A stretch of 22,189 bases of DNA from a virus, in IMG/VR virus record IMGVR_UViG_3300030118_004476, positions 1 to 22,189 of that record, one strand, 5' to 3'. This document shows positions 6,125 through 13,800 of this stretch, piece after piece. The notes beneath the pieces were generated by a model that made no database searches, was not told the origin of the DNA, and saw only the letters and a program-made list of their open reading frames with translations. Positions within the stretch are counted from its first letter, which is position 1, and each line of letters opens with the position of its first letter. A program made the translations under genes and the position numbers.

Positions 6125-6515
6125 TAACAAAGTAGATATGCTGTTTGAGATAACAGAAACAATGACTGGTGTTACAAGAGACCAAGTATTATCAAATAGA
6201 AGAAACCAAGAAATAGCTATGGCAAGAAGCATTATAGGCTATATGTTACATAATGAGCTTGGTGTTACTGTTATGAACTCTGGTAAAATTATTAACAGAG
6301 ACCATTCAACAATAACTCATTATAGTAAAAGCTTTGACGCTAACTACAATTTTTACTCTAAATACAGAGAACTATACACAAACATTAGTGAGTTATTTTG
6401 GAGTAACTTTATTGATGTAGATAGTAAAGATATAGATTTAGAAATTAAAAAATTACAAAATCTTATTGATAAGCTTGAAGATAAAAAAACTAATTTATTA
6501 ACTAAAAACAATTAA
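6066..6515 (+). CDS. DnaA domain IV-like DNA-binding protein (replication initiation)
   Basis: A 149-aa protein (from ATG 6066) whose middle contains the DnaA C-terminal DNA-binding fold: EITETMTGVTRDQVLSNRRN, then IAMARSIIGYMLHNELGVTV, then IINRDHSTITHY. The last matches the DnaA signature (R-DHSTV-H) that contacts the major groove of DnaA boxes. Unlike DnaA it lacks the AAA+ ATPase domain, so it can bind but not melt DNA by itself. A C-terminal coiled segment (LEIKKLQNLIDKLEDKKTNLL) may oligomerise. It sits two bases before the SSB-like gene and upstream of loader-like and primase-helicase genes, fitting origin recognition or competition with host DnaA. Starts at 6084 or 6108 would reduce the 59-base overlap with the preceding gene and leave the domain intact. 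Confidence 0.8.
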   Translation: MNLEKYMSNQGKFVMGGIIDNKVDMLFEITETMTGVTRDQVLSNRRNQEIAMARSIIGYMLHNELGVTVMNSGKIINRDHSTITHYSKSFDANYNFYSKYRELYTNISELFWSNFIDVDSKDIDLEIKKLQNLIDKLEDKKTNLLTKNN

Positions 6516-6517
6516 TC

Positions 6518-6805
6518 ATGGAAGAAAAAAAGTATGTAAACGGTGTCTTAATTAAAGAAAAAGTTTTTGACAACGGTGGCTCACAATTAAAAATGAGCAT
6601 TAAGGTTAGTGATTTTATGTCAGAAATAAAAGACATAGAAGACAATGGTTGGGCTAATTTAATTATTAGTAAAAGACAATCACCATCAGATAAAGGTGTT
6701 ACGCATTATGTTAAGGTTGACACTTGGAAACCTGACCCTAATAAAGCACAGCAACCTAAAGTAGCTGTAGTAGATAACTCTAAAGATGATGATTTACCAT
6801 TTTAA
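6518..6805 (+). CDS. Small SSB-like protein with a DDDLPF C-terminal tip
   Basis: A 95-aa protein with a short beta-rich body (GVLIKEKVFDNGGSQLKMSI; WANLIISKRQSPS; THYVKVDTWKP) and a flexible acidic end KDDDLPF (89-95). The final residues are the same kind of C-terminal tip that bacterial SSB uses to recruit repair and replication partners; Bacteroidota SSBs often end DDLPF. The body is about 70 residues, shorter than the usual SSB OB-fold, so it may be a minimal phage ssDNA-binding protein or a decoy that carries only the tip. It follows the DnaA-like gene by two bases and is followed by the hairpin at 6811-6874. ssDNA binding is inferred; the tip is directly seen. Confidence 0.75.
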   Translation: MEEKKYVNGVLIKEKVFDNGGSQLKMSIKVSDFMSEIKDIEDNGWANLIISKRQSPSDKGVTHYVKVDTWKPDPNKAQQPKVAVVDNSKDDDLPF

Positions 6806-6810
6806 TTTAT

Positions 6811-6874
6811 AGGTTGGTGGGTTGTAGGCTATTTAATTATGTCTCTCCGTAGTTTACGGCCCACCCTCCTTTTT
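6811..6874 (+). terminator. Long hairpin with T-tract: terminator or attenuator
   Basis: GGTGGGTTGTAGGCT (6816-6830) pairs through 15 consecutive positions with AGTTTACGGCCCACC (6851-6865), counting four G-U pairs, around a 20-base loop. AGG (6811-6813) with CCT (6868-6870) extends the stem after a 2x2 mismatch, and TTTTT (6870-6874) follows. A competing small hairpin, CCGTA-GTT-TACGG (6847-6859), uses part of the same strand. It lies in the only sizeable gap of the replication module, between the SSB-like gene and the next start at 6891, whose leader is AACAAAACAAAACAAA. Confidence 0.55.
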
Positions 6875-6890
6875 AACAAAACAAAACAAA

Positions 6891-7490
6891 ATGAAAAGAA
6901 AATTTAAAGGTATATGGATTCCTGCTGATGTATGGGAATCTAAAGATTTAACTTTGCAAGAAAAAGTCTTTCTTGTAGAAATTGATTCACTTAATAATGA
7001 TAAAGGTTGTTTTGCAAACAATAATTATTTTGCAAAATTTTTTGGCCTATCAACTACAAGGGTTTCTTTAGTAATTAACAGTCTTATAAAAAAGGGCTTT
7101 GTAACATCAAGTATCTTACAATCAGAGGGTAACAAACGAATATTAAAGACCTATTTAACAAAAGTTAAAAACCCTTTGCCACAAAAGTTAAAACATAATA
7201 ATACAGTTAGTAAAACAAATAATAAAGAAAAAGAAGAACTATTTGACATTTTTTGGAAACTATACGATAAACCAGTTTCTAAAAAACCAGCTAAAGAAAA
7301 GTTTATTAGATTATCTTTAGATAACTGTAAGAAATGTATAGAAGTTGCCCCTATATATGTTCAAAGCACTCCTGACAGAAAGTTTAGGAAACACGCTGTA
7401 ACCTGGCTGAATCAGGAGTGTTTTGATGATGATTATACTGTAAATAATGGACAGATAAATTCTGGTAAATTAAAAGGTATGATATTATGA
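6891..7490 (+). CDS. Winged-helix replication protein (helicase loader/replisome organiser-like)
   Basis: A 199-aa protein. Residues about 9-76 form a winged helix-turn-helix: WIPADVWESKDLTLQEKVFL, then NNNYFAKFFGLSTTRVSLVI as the HTH and IKKGFVTSS as the wing. A Lys/Asn-rich linker (about 90-112) leads to a C-terminal domain with FDIFWKLYDKPVSKKPAKEK and FRKHAVTWLNQECFDDDY, the F-W-x-x-Y...K-x-A-x-x-x...H-A-x-x-WLN pattern of phage replication proteins that bridge origin and helicase. It starts with an A-rich leader after the 6811-6874 hairpin and overlaps the primase-helicase gene by ATGA at 7487, so the two are coupled. Its likely job is to bind DNA and help load the helicase; direct loader activity is inferred from context. 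Confidence 0.75.
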   Translation: MKRKFKGIWIPADVWESKDLTLQEKVFLVEIDSLNNDKGCFANNNYFAKFFGLSTTRVSLVINSLIKKGFVTSSILQSEGNKRILKTYLTKVKNPLPQKLKHNNTVSKTNNKEKEELFDIFWKLYDKPVSKKPAKEKFIRLSLDNCKKCIEVAPIYVQSTPDRKFRKHAVTWLNQECFDDDYTVNNGQINSGKLKGMIL

Positions 7491-9181
7491 CATTTAGAGA
7501 TTATGGCATAATAATAAATAAAAACAAAGGACAGGTTAAAACAAAATGTCCAAAATGTTCACATGAACGAAGAAAAAAATCAGAACCATGTTTGTCTGTT
7601 AACATAGACGAGGGTATATGGAATTGTCATAACTGCGGTTGGAAAGGTTCTTTAAATAAAGATAAATATATGAGAGAGATACAATATGTAAGGCCAAAGA
7701 TAAAACCAAAAATATCTAAATATTCAGATAATGTTTTGAATTGGTTTATGCTTAGAGGCATAACAGAAAAAACTTTAATAGCTAATAAAATAAGCGAGGG
7801 TATAGAATATATGCCACAATTAGGTAAAGAGACATCTACCATACAGTTTAATTATTATAAAGACAATGAACTTATCAATGTTAAGTATAGAGATGCAAGA
7901 AAAAACTTTAAACTTGTAAAAGATGCAGAAAAAATACTATACGGACTTGATGATATAAAAGGTTGTGATGAGGTTATTATTGTTGAGGGTGAAATAGACA
8001 AGTTATCTTTTTATGAAATAGGTTTTAAAAATTGTGTATCTGTACCTAATGGTGCTTCTAATATGAAGCTTGAATATATAAAAGATTTCCCTGATGATTT
8101 AAAAAAAGTTTATATAGCAACAGATACAGATGAGCCAGGTAGAAAATTAGCAGAAGAATTATCAAGAAGAATAGGAAGAGATATTTGTTATAGAGTAGAT
8201 TTTAAAGATTGCAAGGATGCTAACGAATATCTATTAAAGTATAATTCTCAGGATTTAAGAGATAGAATTAGTAAAGCAAAAGCATATCCTTTAGAGGGTG
8301 TTATAAGTTTAGATAGTTTTGATTTAGATATAGACGATTTATATAAAAATGGTATGTCAAGTGGTGATAAGGTAAATCATGCTACTCTTGACAGATTATT
8401 TAGCTTTAAAACATCACAACTAACAGTTATAACAGGTGTGCCTACACATGGTAAAAGTAATTGGCTTGAACATATATGTATGAGATTATCTTGTATGCAC
8501 AACTGGAGTTTTGGTGTGTTTTCTCCTGAACACTACCCTCTACAATTACATTTTTCTGTATTAGCAGAAAAGTTTACTGGTAAAACATTTAGAGAAAAAA
8601 CTATATATGATAGAATGAGTAGAGGTGATTTAGAGTTTGCAAAAAAATTTATTTCTAAAAGGTATCATTGGATAAGGCCTGATGGTGATGTTTTTACTAT
8701 AGACTCTATACTTTCTGCTGCCGCAGGACTTGTAAAAAGATATGGTATAAAAGGTTTAATTATTGACCCATACAATAAAATACACGCAAATATTGGTTCT
8801 CAATCAGAAACACAATACATAAATGATTTTTTGACAAAGCTTACAATATTTAAACAAAAATATGATATACATATATTTTTAGTTGCACACCCAAGAAAAA
8901 TGCAAAAAAAAGATAATGGTTTGTATGATGTGCCAACACTTTATGATATAGCTGGTTCTGCAAATTTTTATAATCAGGTAGATAATGGTATAACAGTTTA
9001 TAGAGATTTTCAAACAGGCCATAGTCATGTTTATGTCCAAAAAGTAAAATTTAGACATATTGGTGAAATTGGTGAAGCTGTATTTAATTATAATTTACAA
9101 AATGGCAGGTATTATGAAATTGCAGAAAGCCCTGACAATGAGCCTTACAAAAATGAAAACACACAGTTGAACTTAATTTAA
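7487..9181 (+). CDS. Primase-helicase, T7 gp4-like (Zn finger, TOPRIM, RecA-like helicase)
   Basis: A 564-aa bifunctional replication protein that synthesises primers and unwinds the fork. The N-terminal zinc finger has C21-x-x-C24 and C47HNC50GW. The TOPRIM primase fold has VIIVEGEIDKLSFY (163-176, Glu167) and VYIATDTDEPGR (208-219, Asp213 and Asp215). The RecA-like helicase has Walker A GVPTHGKS (317-324, Lys323), Walker B KGLIIDPYN (422-430, Asp427) and the FLVAHPRK segment (464-471) typical of DnaB/T7 gp4 motif H3. Length agrees with T7 gp4. It overlaps the winged-helix gene by 4 bases. No DNA polymerase is seen in the window, so it presumably feeds a host polymerase or one encoded elsewhere. 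Confidence 0.92.
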   Translation: MTFRDYGIIINKNKGQVKTKCPKCSHERRKKSEPCLSVNIDEGIWNCHNCGWKGSLNKDKYMREIQYVRPKIKPKISKYSDNVLNWFMLRGITEKTLIANKISEGIEYMPQLGKETSTIQFNYYKDNELINVKYRDARKNFKLVKDAEKILYGLDDIKGCDEVIIVEGEIDKLSFYEIGFKNCVSVPNGASNMKLEYIKDFPDDLKKVYIATDTDEPGRKLAEELSRRIGRDICYRVDFKDCKDANEYLLKYNSQDLRDRISKAKAYPLEGVISLDSFDLDIDDLYKNGMSSGDKVNHATLDRLFSFKTSQLTVITGVPTHGKSNWLEHICMRLSCMHNWSFGVFSPEHYPLQLHFSVLAEKFTGKTFREKTIYDRMSRGDLEFAKKFISKRYHWIRPDGDVFTIDSILSAAAGLVKRYGIKGLIIDPYNKIHANIGSQSETQYINDFLTKLTIFKQKYDIHIFLVAHPRKMQKKDNGLYDVPTLYDIAGSANFYNQVDNGITVYRDFQTGHSHVYVQKVKFRHIGEIGEAVFNYNLQNGRYYEIAESPDNEPYKNENTQLNLI

Positions 9182-9196
9182 TAATTTATATATTTG
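9167..9196 (+). promoter_or_regulatory. Promoter giving a near-leaderless transcript of the 9201 gene
   Basis: TTG (9167-9169), 19 bases, then TATATTTG (9189-9196) match the Bacteroidota promoter consensus. The -7 box ends only 4 bases before ATG 9201, so the transcript would start at or close to the start codon. The -33 box overlaps the end of the primase-helicase gene. The block TATATTTGCATTATG is repeated with one change in the minus-strand promoter at 10817-10847. Confidence 0.6.
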
Positions 9197-9200
9197 CATT

Positions 9201-9617
9201 ATGATAACTTTATTTGAAGATATTACATACGAACTGACAGAATATGAAACAGACACACTATTACCTATTGTTGTTAAAGGTTTAGAAAGAAAATATGGTA
9301 AACAAAATGCTATAACAAATAAGAAAATTTGTGAAGCACTAAAAAACAAAGGCTATAAAATAACTGAACCAAGACTTAGAAAAATTATACATCATATAAG
9401 GGTTGAACAGCTTATAGTTGGTTTATGTTGTAATAGTAAAGGTTACTATGTGACAGATAGTATTGAGGAGCTTGGCAGATATGTTGAAAGTCTTGCACAG
9501 AGAATAAGAAGTCAACAATCTATATATAAAAGTATGAAGCTTTGCATGGATAAGATAAAATTATTAGATAAAAAATTAGGCCTTGATGATAAAATAAATT
9601 GGTCTGTAAAACATTAA
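9201..9617 (+). CDS. Small winged-helix-like protein of unknown function
   Basis: A 138-aa protein. Residues about 20-80 look like a winged helix: TLLPIVVKGLERKYGKQNAI, KKICEALKNKGYKITEPRLR, then KIIHHIRVEQLIVGL and a hairpin CCNSKGYYVTDS. A C-terminal helical part (SLAQRIRSQQSIYKSMKLCM) is likely coiled. Similar small proteins occur next to replication genes in Bacteroidota phages, but I cannot name the family. It has its own near-leaderless promoter at 9167-9196, separating it from the primase-helicase transcript, and is followed by the DUF3310 and RusA genes. A DNA-binding or regulatory role is plausible from the fold; no partner can be read from the sequence. Confidence 0.7.
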   Translation: MITLFEDITYELTEYETDTLLPIVVKGLERKYGKQNAITNKKICEALKNKGYKITEPRLRKIIHHIRVEQLIVGLCCNSKGYYVTDSIEELGRYVESLAQRIRSQQSIYKSMKLCMDKIKLLDKKLGLDDKINWSVKH

Positions 9618-9620
9618 AAT

Positions 9621-9953
9621 ATGGAACATAGCGAATATTATTATGATTATACCAGGAATTGTACTTGTAATGGTAACTGTAAATGTGGTAAGGTAGAAAA
9701 ACAAGATTGTAGAGTACCGAGATATTATGTTGGTAAAAATGGTTATGAAGCGAGAAAGGTCTGTGACAACTTTAATCTACCTTATCACTTAGGAACTGCA
9801 ACGACTTATATTTTGCGTGCATACCATAAACATGACACACCCATTGATTGTTTGCGTAAAGCAATAGCACACTTAGAATTTGAAATTGAAAAATACGAAG
9901 ATAATAGAACTGAAAATAGCTGCTGTTCCAAAACCAAGAATGACCAGAGCTGA
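9621..9953 (+). CDS. DUF3310 family protein with Cys-rich N-terminus
   Basis: A 110-aa protein. The core (about 33-92) matches the DUF3310 pattern of small phage proteins, often found with DNA metabolism genes: RVPRYYVGKNGYEARKVCDN, YHLGTATTYILRAYHKHDTP and LRKAIAHLEFEIEKY. Function of this family is not established. The N-terminus adds a Cys cluster (C14, C16, C20, C22, C30; NCTCNGNCKCGK) that could bind a metal and is not part of the usual DUF3310 core. The 3' end (DNRTENSCCSKTK) overlaps the RusA frame by 74 bases. It starts 3 bases after the previous stop and is probably co-transcribed from the 9167-9196 promoter. Confidence 0.75.
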   Translation: MEHSEYYYDYTRNCTCNGNCKCGKVEKQDCRVPRYYVGKNGYEARKVCDNFNLPYHLGTATTYILRAYHKHDTPIDCLRKAIAHLEFEIEKYEDNRTENSCCSKTKNDQS

Positions 9954-10287
9954 CGCTTGGAAAAAAAGACCTTGCGTTGTAAATTATTGGGCTTACAAAG
10001 ATGAGCTTAGATTACTTATGTCTAAAAATGGTTTAGATATTGATAAAGAAATATATGCAGAGTTCTATATACCAATGCCTAAATCATGGAGTAAAAAGAA
10101 ACAAAATCTGTTCGTTGGCAAGGAGCATGAAAAGAGGCCAGACATAGACAATCTTGTAAAAGGTGTTATGGATGCCTTGTTTAAAGAAGACTCCCATGTT
10201 CATACTATATATGCTAAAAAGTTTTGGTCTAAAGAGGCTAAAATAGTATTTATACCTAAACATCTATTGTGCGAATATTTGACTTAA
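9880..10287 (+). CDS. rusA: RusA-type Holliday junction resolvase
   Basis: A 135-aa RusA endonuclease that resolves recombination and replication junctions. Visible features are the N-terminal strand IIELKIAAVPKPRMTR, the metal-binding RPDIDNLVKGVMDALF (Asp88 and Asp90) and the following KEDSHV (Asp104), matching the three acidic residues of RusA, then IYAKKFWSKEAK. No ATG lies upstream of the N-terminal strand; TTG at 9880 or 9886 is the only suitable initiator, giving a 74-base overlap with the DUF3310 gene in another frame. It ends 32 bases inside the oppositely oriented HTH gene. The family call is firm; the exact start is not. Confidence 0.87.
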   Translation: MKLKNTKIIELKIAAVPKPRMTRADAWKKRPCVVNYWAYKDELRLLMSKNGLDIDKEIYAEFYIPMPKSWSKKKQNLFVGKEHEKRPDIDNLVKGVMDALFKEDSHVHTIYAKKFWSKEAKIVFIPKHLLCEYLT

Positions 10288-10579
10288 CATCAAATTTCTT
10301 TCTTTGTTTATATACTATATTTTTAGCTTGTTTTTCTGAAATACCATACTTAACAGAAAGGTCAATAAAAGTGTTACCCACATGACCTTTATTAGACACT
10401 AAATATTTATCAAAGTCTAATATCATCATGTAGTTCCTTAATGTTTTAGGGGGTATTAAGCCTTGAGCAGACAGTTGATATATAACATCACCAAGAGCAA
10501 AAGTGTCTCCAAATCTTTTACATAGTGACTTGTATAGCGTGTCACGAAACTCAAAAACTATACTTCTTTTATTAGCCAT
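10256..10579 (-). CDS. Small helix-turn-helix protein
   Basis: A 107-aa basic protein. ATG 10579 shares a base with the upstream stop (TAATG), so it is translated by termination-reinitiation after the Cys-rich gene; a TTG two codons earlier is less likely. The N-terminal half (FRDTLYKSLCKRFGDTFALG) is helical. The C-terminal region FIDLSVKYGISEKQAKNIVY, followed by KQRKKF, is a good helix-turn-helix, similar in shape to the recognition region of Mor-type activators or small terminase subunits. A transcription activator for late genes or a DNA-packaging role is possible, but neither can be settled from the sequence. The last 32 bases overlap rusA tail to tail. Confidence 0.7.
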   Translation of the reverse strand: MANKRSIVFEFRDTLYKSLCKRFGDTFALGDVIYQLSAQGLIPPKTLRNYMMILDFDKYLVSNKGHVGNTFIDLSVKYGISEKQAKNIVYKQRKKFDVKSNIRTIDV

Positions 10580-10812
10580 TACCAAAGACCTTTAGGACAC
10601 TCTATATAGAACTCATCCATTCTTGTTTTTATATTTAAAAAGCAACCGCAAGAAGCACACTTCTCTAAAGCTTTTATTCCAAACGGCTTTCTGTATGAAC
10701 CACAAGTATTTGAACGACATATAGACATTCTCTTATTAAAGAGTTTTTCTGAGGATTTTTTTACTCCTTTTCCTACAAAGTAATCCCAAAAAATATAAAT
10801 TAATGTTTTCAT
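10579..10812 (-). CDS. Small Cys-rich (zinc-ribbon-like) protein
   Basis: A 77-aa protein with Cys at 32, 37, 52, 55, 57 and 72. KCASCGCFLNIKTRMDEFYI followed by ECPKGLW is the familiar C-terminal signature of small phage proteins found after tail genes in Bacteroidota phages (CGCF-x-x-x-KTR...CP-x-G-x-W). Paired cysteines imply a zinc ribbon. The N-terminus MKTLIYIFWDYF is hydrophobic and might be membrane-associated. It starts 4 bases after a promoter -7 box and is coupled to the next gene by TAATG. The function of this family is unknown to me. Confidence 0.72.
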   Translation of the reverse strand: MKTLIYIFWDYFVGKGVKKSSEKLFNKRMSICRSNTCGSYRKPFGIKALEKCASCGCFLNIKTRMDEFYIECPKGLW

Positions 10813-10816
10813 AATA

Positions 10817-10847
10817 CAAATATATATAAAATTACTAATTAAAACAA
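10817..10847 (-). promoter_or_regulatory. Promoter giving a near-leaderless transcript of the Cys-rich/HTH gene pair
   Basis: On the minus strand TTG (10847..10845), 20 bases, then TATATTTG (10824..10817) and 4 bases to ATG 10812. The -33 box lies in the last codons of the tape measure gene. The block TATATTTGTATTATG is 14/15 identical to the start region of the 9201 gene, so both transcripts probably start at or near the start codon and may be expressed at the same time. Confidence 0.6.
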
Positions 10848-13800
10848 TGTACTGTTTGATTCTATTGTAGAAACATCAGTTTGTGTTTGTGTTATACTAC
10901 TTTCTGTAACAACAACTTCTTGTGTATTTATACTTGCTGTTATAGAATTAGCAAAGTCTTGCATTTGTTGTTCTGGGCTAACTTGTGTAGATTGTAGTCT
11001 ATTAGCTAAACCTGCAACGGTAGGTGTCATTCCTCCGTCTTGGAAAGAAATACCTCCTCCAGCAACATTCATAGCTGAAAGCTGAGGCCTAAACATAGCT
11101 GTTGACCTTTTATTTATAACAGCCTCACCGCCCTCTAATTCAACAACTCTACCTCCTGCGTTAAACTTAACACCACCTTGTGCGTGACTTGGCCCATGAA
11201 CCATACCACCTTTTGCAAACTGAGGTATCATACCACCAAGCTTTCCAACGAATTTTTGTGAAGCAATAGCGGCAACCTGTAAAGCACTAAGAGAGCCAAC
11301 TATAGCAGCTAAAGGTATTCCTGCAATAGGCCCAGCACCAGTAGGTGGGGGTGCTAAAGCTGCTACTGTAGCTAAAGCTCCCTGTATTAAGGCAGAAACT
11401 ATCTGATTTGCTTTTGCAATTTGAAATTCTTTTTTAGCTATCTTTCTTAACTCTTGATTTTTCTTTTCTTCAATATCTTCTTCTCTTTGTGCCGCAATTC
11501 TTCTTAGGTTTTCTTTAGCTGCCTCATTATCACCAAGAGCATCAAGTTCTGCTTGCAAGGCATCATCTCTATCTCTTTTATCCATATCAAACCTCTCTTC
11601 AATAGCTTGTCTTTCTAAAGCAAGCTGGTTTGTTGCAAAGGTCTCAAAAGCACTAAATGCCATTTGGAAAAGCATATTAAACTGGTCTATCGCACCTGAC
11701 ACAGCATCAATCATTTCATTGGTTGTGTTGTTGTTTATTTTCTTTATAGCGTTACCAGTTTGTACAGCATTTCTTATTCTTGCTTCACCAAACTCTTCAT
11801 CACTGGCTAACATTTCATTAAGCTGTGTTTGAAAATCTCTGTTTTCATCAAAGTTTAATCCTGTTCTTTGATTAAAGTTTCTGATTTCTTGCTTTATTCT
11901 GTTGTCGCCATTTTGTTTTATTAGTCTAAGCTGTTTACGGAATCTTCTTGCTATACCTCTGTTTTCTTGTTCTCCAAAATCATTTCTTAATCTTTCTTGC
12001 TCAATTAGACTGTCTTCAAGTATTTTTATTCTTTCATTATCTATTGCGACAAGTTTGTTTCTCGCATCTTGCTTTAGATTTATAACTAACTGGTCATTTT
12101 GTTTTATTTTAGCAAGCTCTTCTTGACTCATTTCTGTTAAAAGTCTTTGCGTCAACTCCTTAGAAGCATCACCACCTTTTTCTAAAATATCAAGCTCTTC
12201 TACACTTAAGTTTTTCAAAACCTCAAACTTACTTTTGTTGTTTAAAATAGTTTGTGTTTTAATTTCATTATTATCAGATTCTAAAGCTTTTTTTATTCTC
12301 TGTGTATTTGTTACAGCTAATTGTCTTTGTTTTGATAGACCGTCTAACTCTGTTTGTAGCTCTTGCCTAATAGCTTCTTTTCTGTTTTCAATTCTATCTG
12401 TTAATAAAGCTGCTAATGATTTATTTAGCTCTTTGGTTAGGTCTTTAACTTTATTTAATCCAAACCCTTTTTCTGTGAAGTTTTTAAGTTCTTTTGTTCC
12501 TGTTTTTAAACTACCTACTAAGTCATTAAAAAAGTTGTCTAATAAAGAAACCTCAATACCAAGTTTTTCAATACTTTGTCCATTTTTACGACTTGATATT
12601 TCAGCAGCTCTGGACTCTATATCAAAACCTTTTAGACCCCCCTCGCCCTCATTCATTTTTTCTACAAAAGTTTCAATCTTATTATTCATGTCTGTTAAAT
12701 CTTCACCAAACAAACCGCTTTTAGCATTTACCATATCAAAGAACTTTACTAAAGCACTTTTTTCAAACAACTCTTGTTCTTTTTTACCTATAACAATATC
12801 TTGCTGGTCTTTCTGCAACTTTCTAAAATCTATAAGCTGCTGGTCTAAAAGTTTTTTTGTTTTAACTCTAAAAGTATCTTCACCTTTTAATCTTAATCTT
12901 TGATAAACTTCTGTGTCCTGTAACTGTAAGGCAAGACTTTTCTGTAACTCCTCTCTTTCTTCTTTTAAAGCTTTTATTTCCAAAGCAAGGTCTTCTGCAT
13001 TAGCCTGTCTCTTTAGTGCTTTTTCTTTTTCTCTTATAAGAAGAAAAGCTCTCTGTCCTGCTGTTCCGTCTTTAATACTTCCACCTTGTTTTTTATCTGC
13101 TGCCTCTGCTTTTTTAAGCCTTTCATCAAAATTATCAAGTAGTTCTTTATCAGCCTTTAATTGTTCTTTTGCTAATACTAACTCCTTTTCTTTTCTTTTT
13201 ATTTCTGATTTGTTTGTAGCTAATTCTAATTTTTCTTCCTCTTGTCTTATTGCAAGTTCTCTAAGCTCAATTAACTCTTCTTCTGTGGCTAACTCTATAT
13301 CAATAAGACCAAGTTGCTCTTTAAACTCACCTTTAAAAGCCCTCATAGCCCTTGCTCTTGCGGTTGTACCCTCTTCAAGCTGTATAATGGCTTCAAGCTC
13401 ATTTAAAAGTGCATTGTTAAGTCTTTTTTGTGCTAACTCAGCCTCAGATGTTTCTCTTCTAAGAGTAAAGAAAGCACCTGCAAGACCAGCTACAGCCGTT
13501 GCTATATTTATAAATATATTAGCTTTCATGGCTGTTGTTAGAGTTTTTGTTGCCGCAGAAGCACCAAGCATAGCTGTTCTCAATGCCATAAAACTATCAG
13601 CCATATTTTTTATACCTGTAATAAGCTTTACAGCACCAACAGCAGCTAATCTGACTGCTAAAGTAGCTAATATAGCACTCGCAACTTTTATTGTATTCTT
13701 TATAGCGTTTAAAGCAGTATCACTGTTTGTTATACTTTGTATAAAGTTTGTTAAACTAAAAACTATTTGTCTTAGATTTGTGTCAAACTCATCACCAAGT

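Noticed and set aside
6875-6890. AACAAA repeats before ATG 6891 as iterons
   Set aside because: Short simple A-rich tract matching the leader type before 5058; better explained as a translation-initiation leader than an origin.
10277-10295. ATTTGA/TCAAAT inverted repeat around the rusA stop codon followed by TTCTTTCTTT
   Set aside because: Only a 6-bp stem with one G-C pair; a convergent terminator is expected here but this one is too weak to call.
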